Shown: positions 1-12,160 of the stretch, piece after piece
Layout: the number at the start of each line of letters is the position of its first letter
Position numbering within the stretch: position 1 is the stretch's first letter
Source: Aldrovandia affinis
Lineage: Eukaryota; Chordata; Actinopteri; Notacanthiformes; Halosauridae
Length of the DNA: 64,000 nucleotides
Reading direction: 5' to 3'
Assembly (NCBI GenBank): GCA_029706075.1
Contig: JAINUG010000209.1
Span: forward strand, 372,001 to 436,000
The notes under the pieces: generated by a model
The model's database searches: none
Seen by the model: the letters and a program-made list of their open reading frames with translations, nothing else
What the model was told of the DNA's origin: nothing
Translations under genes and position numbers: made by a program

Positions 1-147
1 GACAGTGTAGCACAGACACAACCGCACACAGGTGACTTGCAATGTCTGACTGGTTGCGTACTAATGCTTCACTGGTACACGCTCCTGTGGTGGGTTCTGT
101 GGTATGGCACAGACTGCCGTGAGCATTGCACGGTGTGCATCACTCAC

Positions 148-1416
148 CTGTGTGTGCAGGAAAGTGTTGGCAGTAGTGATCTTCATCTGCTGACTGGGGA
201 TGGCGTTGACCTCACCTGAGAGAGACTGACAGAGAGTGAATGGTTAGTATGCTGCTAAACACACTACAGAGAGGTGTCCGGCGACACAAATACACATTGG
301 GTTACAACAAAAACACCAGAGACAACAGCACTCATCAACACTCCTCTTATAGTCCTCTGCCCTTTTCCTCTATATATCCTGTATTTTTCCTCAGTTGCCT
401 CTTCCTGATGTAACCCAAAGGCCTACTCCCATTACCAGCTCCCAATCCCTGCTTCCTCACCTGGGCATTCCTGCTGGGAACATTGATGCGGACCCCACTG
501 GTCAATCCCACCGGCTTTTGCTAATGGAAAACAATGACAAAATTGCAAGAGTGAGGCAAAATGAGACAAAAGAAATGCAGTGCAGTCCTAAAGAAGAGCC
601 AATAACCAATACTGATCAGCAGCTCTCATATCAATAGTGCTAACAATTACCTATAATGTAACATGTTTGAATACAGTGCCCCTGTGCCTGCATGTGTCCT
701 TATCGGTCCTTGCCATTTTCAACCAGAGTGAATGCAGTCAGCTCAACAATCAAAAATGTAAACAAACACAAAAGTGTCTGTTGTGAAAATAGACAAACCA
801 GTCACATGAACTTCGACTGAACACATTTTAGGCCTCATTTAAACAAAAATTACATAAACATTTCTGGCATCTGATCAATGCCAATATACTTTTGGGAAAG
901 TTCACATCTCTCAGTAAATCCCTGTATTGGACCATTCATCTATTCATACCTGAATTGTCTTGGTGATCTTGAAAGGCGTCACTGACCCCAGGGTTGGCGT
1001 GGCTGCAATGCTCCTCTTGAGACTGAGCCTATCACGTGCGTCAATAACTTTCTGCGCCCCAACCCCTTGTTGTATTGCAACTCCTCCTCTAGAGTTTAAT
1101 CCCTGAAGGTGTGATGAAAATTGGGTTGTATTCGCTTTCGAAAAAGAGACATTTGTGTTGCTGGTGTTATTGTGTATTTGTATCTGTTGCATGTGTGTCT
1201 GGAAGTGCACCTGTGAAGGGCTGTGCATTTGTAATTGTGGTGTGGCAAGTAACGGTTTATGTCCTTGTTGTTGTTTGCGCGAGTTTATCATCTGTCTGGC
1301 ATCTTGAACGCCCCCTCCAGCCCCACCTCCTCTAATTCGAAAGCGGGCATCTTTTTGGCCGAGTTTCTCTCTGGCATCTTTTATGTGGAATACTAAAAAT
1401 GGAGAGTGAAAGCAGG

Positions 1417-1456
<40 letters not shown>

Positions 1457-3542
1457 TAGATGAATACAATAGAATTACTCATTACTGGGATGTTTCATCA
1501 TACTGTAGTAATGATATACATAACTTCACATTGCAACATACTGTAGAAATGTACAGTATGAAACAAAACAATCAAAAGCAGCATGCTATAGAAGGTTGTG
1601 TTCAATTGCATAATCAAGGTCTCGTCTGAAAATAACACAAGAACCTCCTGCACAGCTTACTTCTGTACACTAACTTCAGTCCATGATTCCACTCACAGTA
1701 CAGGATACAAGCACACACAACAAAAAAACCCTAAGAACTGTCTGACACACCATTTATGACAACAAAGGACACTGACCAATGCAATATTATTAGCTTGACT
1801 TCATCAATCTGTGGATGTCAAACACACTTTCAGGAGAACCATACCTTTACTGGATTTTTTTCTATACTCAAGGAAATTCTTGTATGCCTGCATTTGTTTC
1901 ATTGGCTGTTAAGAAGCAACAAAAATAAATGCTTTCAAAATAACTATATCAAAATACATCTGGAATATTGGATGCATCTTGGCTGCAATTTGAGGTTTTG
2001 GAGAAATCTAAATGCTTTACTTCTCACCTGCACCACCTCCACCACCCCCAAGTCTCTGCCTGACATCCATCGGACCAATTTTCTGACGCGCATCAAAAGT
2101 CCTTCCCAAGGCTCCACCACCCCTACGGAACCCTGGCCTGAGAAAAGAGATGTAATTAGGTATGAACACATCCTGGATACAGCTGATAATTACACCTGAA
2201 CTGAAATCAAGAGAGTAATAGAGAAACTGAGACCAGCAATTAAAGAAAACGCACCAAAACCTTGAATTAAGAGGGCAGCTATCTGCATGGAATGAGAAAT
2301 GCATTACTAACTGCAAAGAGGAAAATAATGTAGACGACTGTCTGCTTCACCAAATAGGTATGAAGAGTTACTCTTCCATGTTGCACGAATGTAGAGACCC
2401 CAAAGAAAGGGACAGCTAGAAATGTATCATAAAGGAAAAAAACTAGTAAGCTGACATATCTCATAACTCCAAAAGTATCAAATACCGACTTCTCTTTACC
2501 CACATCCTTACTTAAGCATTAGCTAACACCTCTTCAGTAAACACAGAATTCCGCCGCTTGACTTCTTTCTCTTCTGTGTTATTGCTTAATACTATCAGTT
2601 AGCTCATTTATTAATTTAGGTAGTCGTCGTAGTTATTAAGGTTTCAAATTGCACATTCCCTGTCCCAAAACCACTTTCTATTAGCTGACAATCTCTACCA
2701 TCTCTTTGTGACCAAATCACATAGCAAGATGGATAGCGATTTTTACCTATAGTCCCAGGCTCTCTAATGAGCTGACCGCTAACTTAAGGGCTAACGTTAT
2801 GTAATAATTCATTGTTAACTTACCCTTTCGCGGTCTGTAAAAGCACACTTTAAACCATAATACTGACGTTAAATAGTCACAGACAGCTGAACCGGAACCG
2901 GAACCGGAACACAGGATTCAAGTGGATATAATAACGCATTCCATGTCAGTTAACGTAACTGCATTTATTTAGGGAAAGGTATACTTAAGTTTTTACTTTA
3001 ATAGTTATGCGATGGCTTGTGAATTGTTGATACCTTGCTTACTTGCATTATTTATCTCATTATACACTATAATGTTAACGAAAACACGTTGAATGCAGAA
3101 AATCGACAATACTGTTTACGACTTAAATTTGTCGTCTGATTTTACTCACTTTTAAGTCAAAATGATTTATTTAACAAAAACACTTCACCACAAGCCATAC
3201 ACGGAGGACACTAGCAATTAGCTAGCTACCAGTTACTTGAGTAACATATTAAAATAGCGAATCCATAGGGTCCCTTTAGATGGAAAAGACCTCCACCAGC
3301 CAATGAGTGACAAAGTGGAGGCGGGTCTCCGACTTTGTGCCGTTCTTTACATCAGTCAATCGAAATAAAACAGCATTTATTTTCTAACAACGTGGCTGTA
3401 GCAGTATCTCTGACGAGGAACCATAGGTTTCCATGCACACATTGAGTTGGATATGCAAAATTATTGTTTTATACCTGTTGTTTGCTCCTCTAGTATTTAA
3501 ACCCCGTCGGCGTATCAATTCGTCCAAAGAAATATCCGCCAT
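148..3542 (-). CDS. poldip3: poldip3 (SKAR), N-terminal half, 5 coding exons, continues off the left edge
   Basis: POLDIP3/SKAR is a nuclear RNA-binding adaptor that binds DNA polymerase delta subunit p50 and links S6K1 to spliced mRNA (family knowledge). Exons read right to left: 3475-3542, 2028-2137, 950-1377, 461-520 and 148-225. All junctions are GT/AG and in phase. Exon 1 gives MADISLDELIRRRG, the conserved family start. An in-frame ATG four codons upstream is less likely because vertebrate proteins begin at MADIS. Exon 2 has FDARQKIG. Exon 3 has the DAR-type repeats (DAREKLGQKDARFRI, VQDARQMINSRKQQ) and ends TPFKITKTIQ. Exon 4 contains GVRINV, and exon 5 contains IPSQQMKITTANTFLH, matching the human IASVPTKQMKF region. 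Exon 3 carries a fish-specific Gln/His/Asn-rich insert after NSRKQQ. The C-terminal RRM lies outside the window. Exons 4 and 5 are short and rest on motif similarity and phase. Confidence 0.9.
1420..1454. repeat. (GA)n microsatellite
   Basis: An uninterrupted GA run of about 35 bases lies in poldip3 intron 2, about 45 bases upstream (in gene direction) of the exon 3 acceptor. It lengthens the purine/pyrimidine tract near that splice site. Confidence 0.95.
2891..2910. repeat. Three tandem copies of ACCGGA in poldip3 intron 1
   Basis: Three back-to-back ACCGGA units overlap the core GGAA of ETS-family sites. It sits about 600 bases inside the gene, in intron 1. A regulatory role is only an inference; it may be a chance short tandem. 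Confidence 0.4.
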
Positions 3543-3659
3543 TTTGTTCATCATCTGAGTGACTGAAGCGTGTGTCACGAGAAAAATGGGGAGGAGAGGA
3601 CAGAATAGGCGATGGTGGTCATAAAGGACCAAAATAGACGAATCGAATTAAAGGTAAAA

Positions 3660-4560
3660 AGCTACAAAACATGGCCACATTTGACAATGATTTCAAGCAC
3701 AGCAGCGTTAGCAGCACACGCATATAGAAATTAAAATATTACTCCTCTGAGCTATTTTTTCAACAAATAATATTATATAAAGTTGTCGCATTCAGAATAG
3801 TTAACATATATCAGCTAAATCGTGTTATATGTATAGAAAGTAATGCAGTCAATGTTATATCGAAGCAATCTGACTTTAACAGGGCAATATAAAAACTTCA
3901 ACCCAGAAGCCTTTGCGCCCCTCCATATTAGCATACCAGCACAAACTATCACTTTGTCGACCTCAAATGTAATAAAAATCCAAATAATGAGTTGCAGTGT
4001 GTTAACTTACAATACATACTTTAGGCTGCCGATATTAAATCAACTGCGGGAATTAAAAAAATCACTTCCCACCGTGATAGGAAATGTATAGTTTCAATGT
4101 GGATGGGTTCGCTGACGCTCAATTCGGTATGCCTTAAACTGATGAGTAAGGAAAATAACGACGCGGGGTGACGCCCGTGTCCTCGCCCAGATTTGCGAGA
4201 AGAATTTTTGAAAGGGCACAGGTCCGCCTGGCAGAGGTGACTCGCCTACTTTGCGAGATGCCCCGCAGGTTGTGATCTGCCCCGCCACAAATGGTAAAAA
4301 GTAAAGAACTGCATGAAAAGCCTTCCAAAATTCTCTGTCGGGTACACGGGAAGTTTAATATATGTGGATACATTATAAAATGTACCACTATATATTTCAT
4401 TAGTATGGAATTCATACGTTGTCGCAAATATTAGGTTTATGACCTGATATTTGCTAATTATTTTTTCACATTAGAAAAATATTAGGCTTCTCTATAAGGT
4501 CGCTCTCCAGAGGATCATTAATTAAATATAATTATAATTACGATAATTATTCATCGTTAA
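3660..4560. other. Intergenic stretch upstream of poldip3; no gene recognised
   Basis: Mostly AT-rich sequence. The one unusual part is a GC- and CpG-rich block at about 4100-4290 with many short inverted motifs such as TTTGCGAGA. It does not encode a recognisable protein and does not match an RNA gene I know. The rest shows nothing supportable. Confidence 0.5.
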
Positions 4561-4571
4561 TACCGTAAAGC

Positions 4572-4760
4572 AGGTGAGATGAGATTATACTTTATTAATC
4601 CCCGCAGGGAAATTGGTTTGCCAGTAGCAGCATACAGACATTAAAAACACAGACTTACACAAACATAAAACATATAAAACTAAGACAGCATAAAAGCTTA
4701 GGGTTAGGGTCAATTAAAAAGTTAAATAAAAGTTGTCCGGGTATTATATAAAAAACCTAA
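4572..4760. repeat. Dispersed fish repeat with a 'TTTATTAATCCCCGCAGGG' start
   Basis: The sequence beginning ACTTTATTAATCCC and followed by GCAGGGAAATTG resembles a very common interspersed fish repeat (family knowledge). Boundaries and class are uncertain. Two TTAGGG units at 4698-4710 lie inside it. Confidence 0.35.
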
Positions 4761-5051
4761 AATCACAGGACTATTCTATCATGTCCCCTCATCTAGTCTA
4801 ATTAAAGTAGTTACATTTAATTCGTTTTTTTCTCCAGTATACCTGTACTCCGACTTCGAGGGGCCAGTGTCACACCAATAGAGGAGCATGCCCTCTTCAC
4901 CAGTCTGTTGACGCATGCTGTGTTCCTCTCGCTTATGTCGTCGTCGTCGTCATCCCCCCAACAGCACTTGCCACAACTCATCAGCAGCATTTAGTTGCTG
5001 TTTACTTGTTCTACACTGTACAAAAAACGAAACAAAAACCCACTAACCTTT

Positions 5052-5223
5052 TCTTTCCCAGTGTTACAGGTATGATATGCAGACGCCTGCAATGATGTCT
5101 ATTGCTGTTTACTGCACTGATCTTGTGCACTAACTATGATTGTTCTTACCTTGTATTAATGCACATCTTGTAAGTCGCTCTGGATAAGAGCGTCTGCTAA
5201 ATGCTTAAAATGTAAAAATGTAA
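5052..5223 (+). repeat. SINE/LINE 3' tail, copy 1 (L2-like tail)
   Basis: Contains TCGCTCTGGATAAGAGCGTC followed by an A/T-rich tail, the 3' end shared by many teleost SINEs and L2-type LINEs. The upstream about 120 bases match 8940-9060 closely, so the two are copies of one family. No tRNA-like head is visible. Confidence 0.75.
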
Positions 5224-7190
5224 ATGTAGTTGCAGACATTAAAACCCTTCAATTTCCTTAGGAAAAACAACCTGGATTGTCTTTTTTTGTACAAGGCATC
5301 TGAGTTCAATGGCCAGCTAAGTTTGTCATCTATATGCACAACCAAGTACCTGTAGAAACATCAAAATCCACCAAAAGCAAATGGTACACCTGGTCACTCT
5401 CCACTGGACTTTGCCAAGCATTTCATTTGCTTAAAAAAAAAGAACAAATTTGACAATTTTCTTTACTCCAGAAACACATTTCTTTATGTTTAAGATTGTG
5501 TCTTGAATGTTGTTCCTTTTACTTTTACCCGTGTCCATGTGAAATGCACTGTCGGCCTCCTTGGGTACCTTGATTGTCCAAAAAAATACATGTACAATTT
5601 TAAATAAATGCTTTTAAAATGTAAAACCAATAAAAGACAATTCCTTAAAACACGAGACTGGAAAGAACTCATCTACCCCATCCCCCGAGGAGAGTACCAC
5701 TCATCCAACCCAGAGAACCTGATCAATTAAATATCAGATTTCTTTTGGGACTTTTTCAAAGTTAACAGCTTTATTTGTCTTTAGCGGAGATGTATTTTTA
5801 CATATCGGTTAATGCTTTGGTTTCCTAATACTTGTGTCCCTGTCGCATTACTCATCCTTCTGTATCAGTGCTTTTGTTTTTGATTTCCCCTTGATTTATG
5901 TGAGAAAAAATATTTGCCCCCTTGCTTCTTTATTTTGGTTGGAAACACAGATTTTAAATGTGGAAATGATTTTAAACTGGAATGCCTTAATAATAATAAA
6001 ATAAAGACCTTCTCTAAAAGGCACACAAATGTGTTTTTCAGTTTTCAAAAGGATTATATTGGGATAAGATAGACGCATGCAAGGTTCTACCAGTTCACAA
6101 AAATCGTCAGTGTCATATGAGCACTTAATATGCACAAGACCAGAGATAGTTCAAACATCCCACCATTTCCATATGATGAAATTATTCATTCATTCTTCTC
6201 ATAAGCATGTGTGGTGTTGTTTGTGTAAAAGTGCTCTGTCCCTATGTGTAATCAACTTACACCCAGAAAGTCCAGTATCACACTCTCACCATCAGCCTAC
6301 ATCATATCCCACTACACACATATTGAAGTAAAGCCGAGTCACTTGTTCCAATGGAAACATACATTTTATTCAATTTTGGTGTAAATTGCACAGCGAGGCA
6401 CAGGAACCCAATCCTCTCCTCTGACAGTCTGGAGTTAATACTCTGCCCCTTTCTGTGTTTGTGTATGTGTGTTTAGTTTGTCAGGCTTTCTCTATCTCTG
6501 TACTGAAAACATTTTCTGTTAATGATCAATTGTCTATAAAGGCTGTGTGCGTTCTACTGCCAGAAGTGGAGAGCCCTTGTTGCTGCCCCATGAGCCAGCC
6601 GACGCAACAAGAATGAGTGAGTTCTGTGTGAATGCATTTGTATGTAAACTGAGGCTCCATTCAGTGTAATCACGTATACATCAGGGTAGCTGGGACTTTA
6701 GGCAGTGTACTTTATTTTTTTCAAACCTTATGTAATCTATGTCTGAGAGTCCAAAAGTGATTGAGTATCTTTTTTTAAGAGTATTGATGAGAATCATAAG
6801 AAAAAATAAAAAAACAAACCCAATAGCCATGCTAAAATAAAATAAACAGCCTTTGGGTATAATCTCTCCTTACATCATTCCTTCATTACCACCACCACTG
6901 TTTCACTCAATTTATCTCTCTGACATCCAATGGGAAGGGTACCATCCGTGCTGAAGTAATTTTCAGTCCACCAATCCCCTTATGTTCATCCCTACCTTCC
7001 CAATTTCCATTTGCTCTCTTATTTTACTTCCTGCTACTTCCTTTTCTTGATTTTTATGCCTTCTGGTCTCATCATATCTTTCTCTTCTTTCCCCATCTAG
7101 TCTATCACCGTTCCTACCTGTATATATACTGTATGTACACTCACTTCCCCCGCCCCCTCATTTCCCAGTCCACACCTACCCGTCTTAGTA
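5224..7190. other. Intergenic region between poldip3 and the luc7l 3' end, including the luc7l 3' UTR
   Basis: No convincing coding exon is seen on either strand. The part nearest 7190 is the luc7l 3' UTR (read leftward). A minus-strand AATAAA-type signal (TTTATT on the plus strand, near 6365) could serve for polyadenylation, but other such hexamers exist. Confidence 0.4.
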
Positions 7191-7193
7191 TCC

Positions 7194-10100
7194 CTAAAGC
7201 TCCCCTGATTCTCTCTCTTCAGAACTAGAGCGCCTCTCTCTTTCAAATGACAGCGATCTTTCTCTCTCTTCAGCAGGATCTCTTCTTCTCGCCATGTCTA
7301 ATGAAGGGGACCCCTCTCTCTCCATCATCCATCCCTCCCTCTGACGCTCCCCTCCTCTTGCTTCCTTCCCTCTCTCCAGTGATGACGACTGCTCCCTCTC
7401 TCTGGGGGGTGAGGACCTGTCTCTGGAGGACCTGATGGATGAGAAGAGATGGCTTAAGATGAGTGCGCACACACTGCATTTTCATTCACAAACAGGATCA
7501 GTACCATTTAACAGTCACACAAGTTTGTGGACATTTTCTTGCATCGGAGAGAAATAGTTCTTTGTGATGGATTTACTACAAGCTATTTTAAAATGAATCT
7601 AATTCTTAAATGTGAAGATCTAGAAATTCATTTTCATTTCATATGAACAATTGAAAATCTCTGCTTGTTTTCAAGTGACGTCGATTGACAAGCCAAGGTC
7701 AGACTCACGTAAACAAAGCTAGCTAGTTCACACTAATGTATTTTGACTCATACTATGGGTTTACTTCATTTAAAAAAAAAAATTCTCTACACAAAAGTGT
7801 TGCAAATTTGCCTTGTAATGGAGTATACTTGTACTTTAGTAATACCAATATCGCTTCATTTCTGAATGAGCTAAATGCAACAGCATTACCTACATAGCCA
7901 GTGTTCATTATTGTTCATAGCAGAACACAAGTACCTGCATTTAATACGTATGTGTTAACTTCAAACTGTTATTGTGTAAATGGTTAAACACGTACATTTA
8001 AACATTTACTAATTATCCCTATGTGACTATCCCCTTTACCATCATGCATCTCAAAATTGACACCACCCATTAGGGTGACAGTCTCCCCTGAATCAATCCC
8101 AGAAGTCTTTGCTTCACAGTCTGATTAGCATACATGCACAAACACTCCTAATATCCATGCAGAATTAGCAATTTCCACCTGTGGTCCCTTGTTCTGCTAA
8201 CCAAACGTATCTTAAAAAAATCTTTGGCAGTTCACTTTGTTAATCCCTTCTACGAATGTAAAAATATGTCATAATTATTCACACCCGTAATAATATATTT
8301 TTTTGAATCGCCAAAAATAAATCTGTGTTAATATGTTGTCTTCTATAGTGCTTTGTGAGATAGCCAAACTCCGATTGGAACCAGGTATTATGGTCAGATG
8401 AGACTTCAGCTTTTTGGCCATGCACACCAGCGGTGGGTTTTTTCCTCAGGAAAATAGTTATGTTGAAAATAAGCAGAAATTAAGCAGGTTCTGTGGGAGA
8501 CGAAGAACAACAACGTCTACCAAAAACAAACTGTCAACCTGGTCACTGTCTGAGGATTTGGTGGACTTCATTAAAGAGGTAAGAAAAGCAAGAGAAATGG
8601 GGGGTGAGCCACTGGAAAAAAAAAAAAAAAAGTGGTCACACAGCTCAAGAGGGGGGGTGTTCTGAAACACCCAAGAGCCCAACTTTTTTTTGTTTTTAAA
8701 AGTTACTGTCTTTTTTGTGACGTGGCTTTTGCTTGAACTTTAAAAATTGTTTATTGTTTATTTTTTCTTCCCCTGTACATTCAAGACCCACTAGTGTATT
8801 AATGCCTGACAGGGTACCACTGAGTGAAACTGTCTGAAATGATTGAATTGTCCGTGTACTCAATGTTCCTTTTGTACCCGTGTCCTTGCTTTTGTTCTTG
8901 TCCTACATGAATTGTCCCACATGAATTGTCCCACATGAATTCCTTCCCGGTGTTACAGGTATGGTATGCAGCTGCCAACAATGACATATATTGCTGTATT
9001 ACTGCACTGATCTCTTGCGCGAACAATGATTGATCATACTATGTATTAATGCACATCTTGTAAGTCGCTCTGGATAAGAGCGTCTACTAAATGCTTAAAA
9101 TGTAAATGTAAAATGTTGTAAAACAAGTTTATTTCTTTTTCACATTAGAAAAAAAAAAATTATGTTATGGGTTCTCAACTGGGCTGCAGGGTATTCTGGT
9201 TTTTGGTATCGCCTTAAAAATCACTAACCAATTTAGGATCCAAGAAAACAGGCGAGGTGAGTTAACTGTGTAAGCAACCACTTTATTTGATCTAAGTGCT
9301 AAGTAACAACAAAAATCAGCATACCCTGCAGCCCACCTGGTCCAGGGTTGAGAACCCCTGACTTGGGTATTAACAGCCCCCATCCTCTGCCAAGTACACT
9401 CTATAAGGTCACTCTCCGGAGGATACAAAACCTCCTGCAAGATGGCATTGTGCTTGGACTTCTTAAAACACAAACATGAAGTGAACCACATCCTTAAGTA
9501 AATGCAGCTGACCTTAATTTTATAATGACATTAAGGAACATCACATATCTACACCATTAAAAATTATCCTAAATCCAATATTCCAAAACTAAGCATGCCA
9601 TTTCCTTTTTAGGGACATTTTGTATACATTTTTTTCTTTTGAAAGTTAAAAGTTCCAGATGAACACTAAAATATACTTTAAAAGTTATCCCCAGCCATAT
9701 AAGTTAGCAAATGAAACTATTTTTTATACTGGGGAAATTATATTATTTCATACTAATACAACTACAACTACTTGTTTAACAAATTCTTTTTGTGACATCT
9801 TTTCCTCAAAAAGATGTCACAATTATTTATCAAGGGTGAGGATAATTTGAGGGTACTGTACCTTTCACAACTAAATCCTCATATCTTTTCTAAATTGAAT
9901 ACAATTATATTTTAATAACACCAAACTATAGGAGACAAACACATTTTGAAACTGAGATTGTTAATGTTGGTATGTTCCATCTCGAAGTACCTTTTCTTCT
10001 TGCTCCTGTGGGAGTGGGAGCGGGAGCGGTGTCTATCCTTGTGTCTGTGCCTCCTCTCCCTGTCCCTCTCCCTCTCTCCCCCTTCTTCCCGCGAGTGAGA

Positions 10101-12128
10101 GGACTGATGTCGTCTGGAGTGATGGGAAGAGGAGCTCCCACCATCCCTAAGGGTCAGCAAGGTATAAGACAAATCTTCCAAGATACAAATACCTTAAATT
10201 TGGTCTTGCACAAAAAAAATTTAAACATGCTATTTCTTGGTTTATAATGCATTGTTTGCTTGCGCCAAAGAAATTCAAAACCGAAGGAAAAAAACAACAA
10301 CATTGTTTCTTTTTGATTTAACGATAACATGTCATTCGGAATTCAAATTTGTGTTGATGCATTGATGTAGATATGTATTGATATAGAGATACAATTAGAA
10401 CTGAACCGGAGACTGATGCATAATCATACAATTGTTCACATACCTGTACCGCTCTCCGCTTCTCGATCTTGTCCTGAAAGAAAAAACAAAAAGAGTGGAA
10501 AAGCTGACACACAATAGCAAGCCTACACCACATAAATCTGAATAATTACTTGCAATACATTCAGTGTGTGAAAATTTACCTTTCACTCACAATATACTTT
10601 ACATCAGTAATTTGGGGGCTTCCTCGTGTTATATCCAGCTCAGGCACTTGGGGCAACGCATAATTGGACATAGCATCGACCAGGGAGGGAGGACTTCCGT
10701 TGGCTGGGTATACCTGACCTCATTGCTCAATATCAACTGCTCAAGTAAATCGAGCGTCTCTGGTATTAAGCTGGGTGAATTTGCATAATGAAAAGTGGTG
10801 GCTTTCTGCATGTCTTTTTGAGGACACACTTACACCTTTCCTGCATATACAGAGGATGTTGCAATGATGGTACGGGCTTACAATCCTGAATGAGCTTTTC
10901 AATTGGGGGAGCAAATAAAAATGAAATACAGCTTCAAGGGAGGATCAGACCAAAAGTCTAGTAGAGGCACATCTTACAAAACCCTATGCTGATAATGCCC
11001 CATGCTAGCTAACGGAAATTGTGTTTTGTTGATTAACAAGCTCCAGCTAGTCATTAGAAAACGCTATTACCTTACTGCACCATCCATCATTTTAGGCATA
11101 AAACACAGAAAACCCCAATTGGGGTTGATACAGATATTGGCTTATGGAAGCTGAAAGGAAAAATACACTTTTCCTTTTTCAAATGTGAATTATTAATGAA
11201 ACCACTCAGTATTAATATTTAAGACAGCCACTAATGGTAAACCAAAATTCACTGATATTTATTAACATCCCAAGCATTTCTAAGGTGTTTCTATGAAAAA
11301 TGCACAAAATATAATGTTGCAGTAACTCACCTTCGCCTGTCCTTTTCTCGCTCTTTCTCCTTCTCACGTTCTCGTTCTCTCTCCTTCTCACGCTCCCGTT
11401 CCCACTCCTTTTCTCTCTCCTCTTCTTTATCTCGTTCCTCCCGTCTTCTCATTCGCATTAGCTCTTGTTTCTCAGCAACGGTTTGCTTTTGAAACAAAGA
11501 AAAAAAGGAAGCAATTTCAGAGTCCATGGTACATCAGTCATTACACATCTAACATAAAACAGGTTTCTATCAGTCAGTCTGTTTATAGTTAATTTTAAGT
11601 CTGTTGTGCAATTTTGCCCTTTTGAATTGATGGTTCAATTCACCGGGTCACTGTCTCTACAAGTTTAACTTTTATTAACTATTTTTAACTTCTAATACCT
11701 CCTGATATCAGCTGCAGCTGACTTGTGAAAAACAGTTCCAGGATATATGATACAAAGTATACAGTGGTATTTTACTATCTCTCCAAAAAGTACACAGCAA
11801 TGAACTATTCTGACATGCTCTTCTCTCATTTTAATGAAAATAAAGGATATCGTTTATGATAGTCTGTCCACATACAGGGGGTAGACAAAATAATGGAAAC
11901 ACGAAACAATATTTATGAACTAATAAGGAGTTGGGCCACCCTTTGCCTTCAGAAGCACCTTCAATCCTGCTTGGAATGCTGTTATACAAGTTTTCAACGG
12001 TTTCTAGTAGGATATTGGACCATTCTTCAAGAACCAGTTCTTTGAGAGATGAAGGTGGTGGAAATCTACTCTCCACTCTACCTTCCAGAACTTCCCATAA
12101 AGCTTCAATGATGTTTAGCAATGTAGTG

Positions 12129-12160
<32 letters not shown>

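Noticed and set aside
4696-4712. TTAGGGTTAGGG, possible telomere sequence or telomerase RNA template
   Set aside because: Only two units, lying inside a common dispersed repeat. Flanks are AT-rich and lack telomerase RNA structure.
8414-8665. Open frame of about 80 codons with a poly-Lys tract
   Set aside because: Starts in a Tc1 remnant and runs through an A-rich tract. No splice sites or conserved motif.
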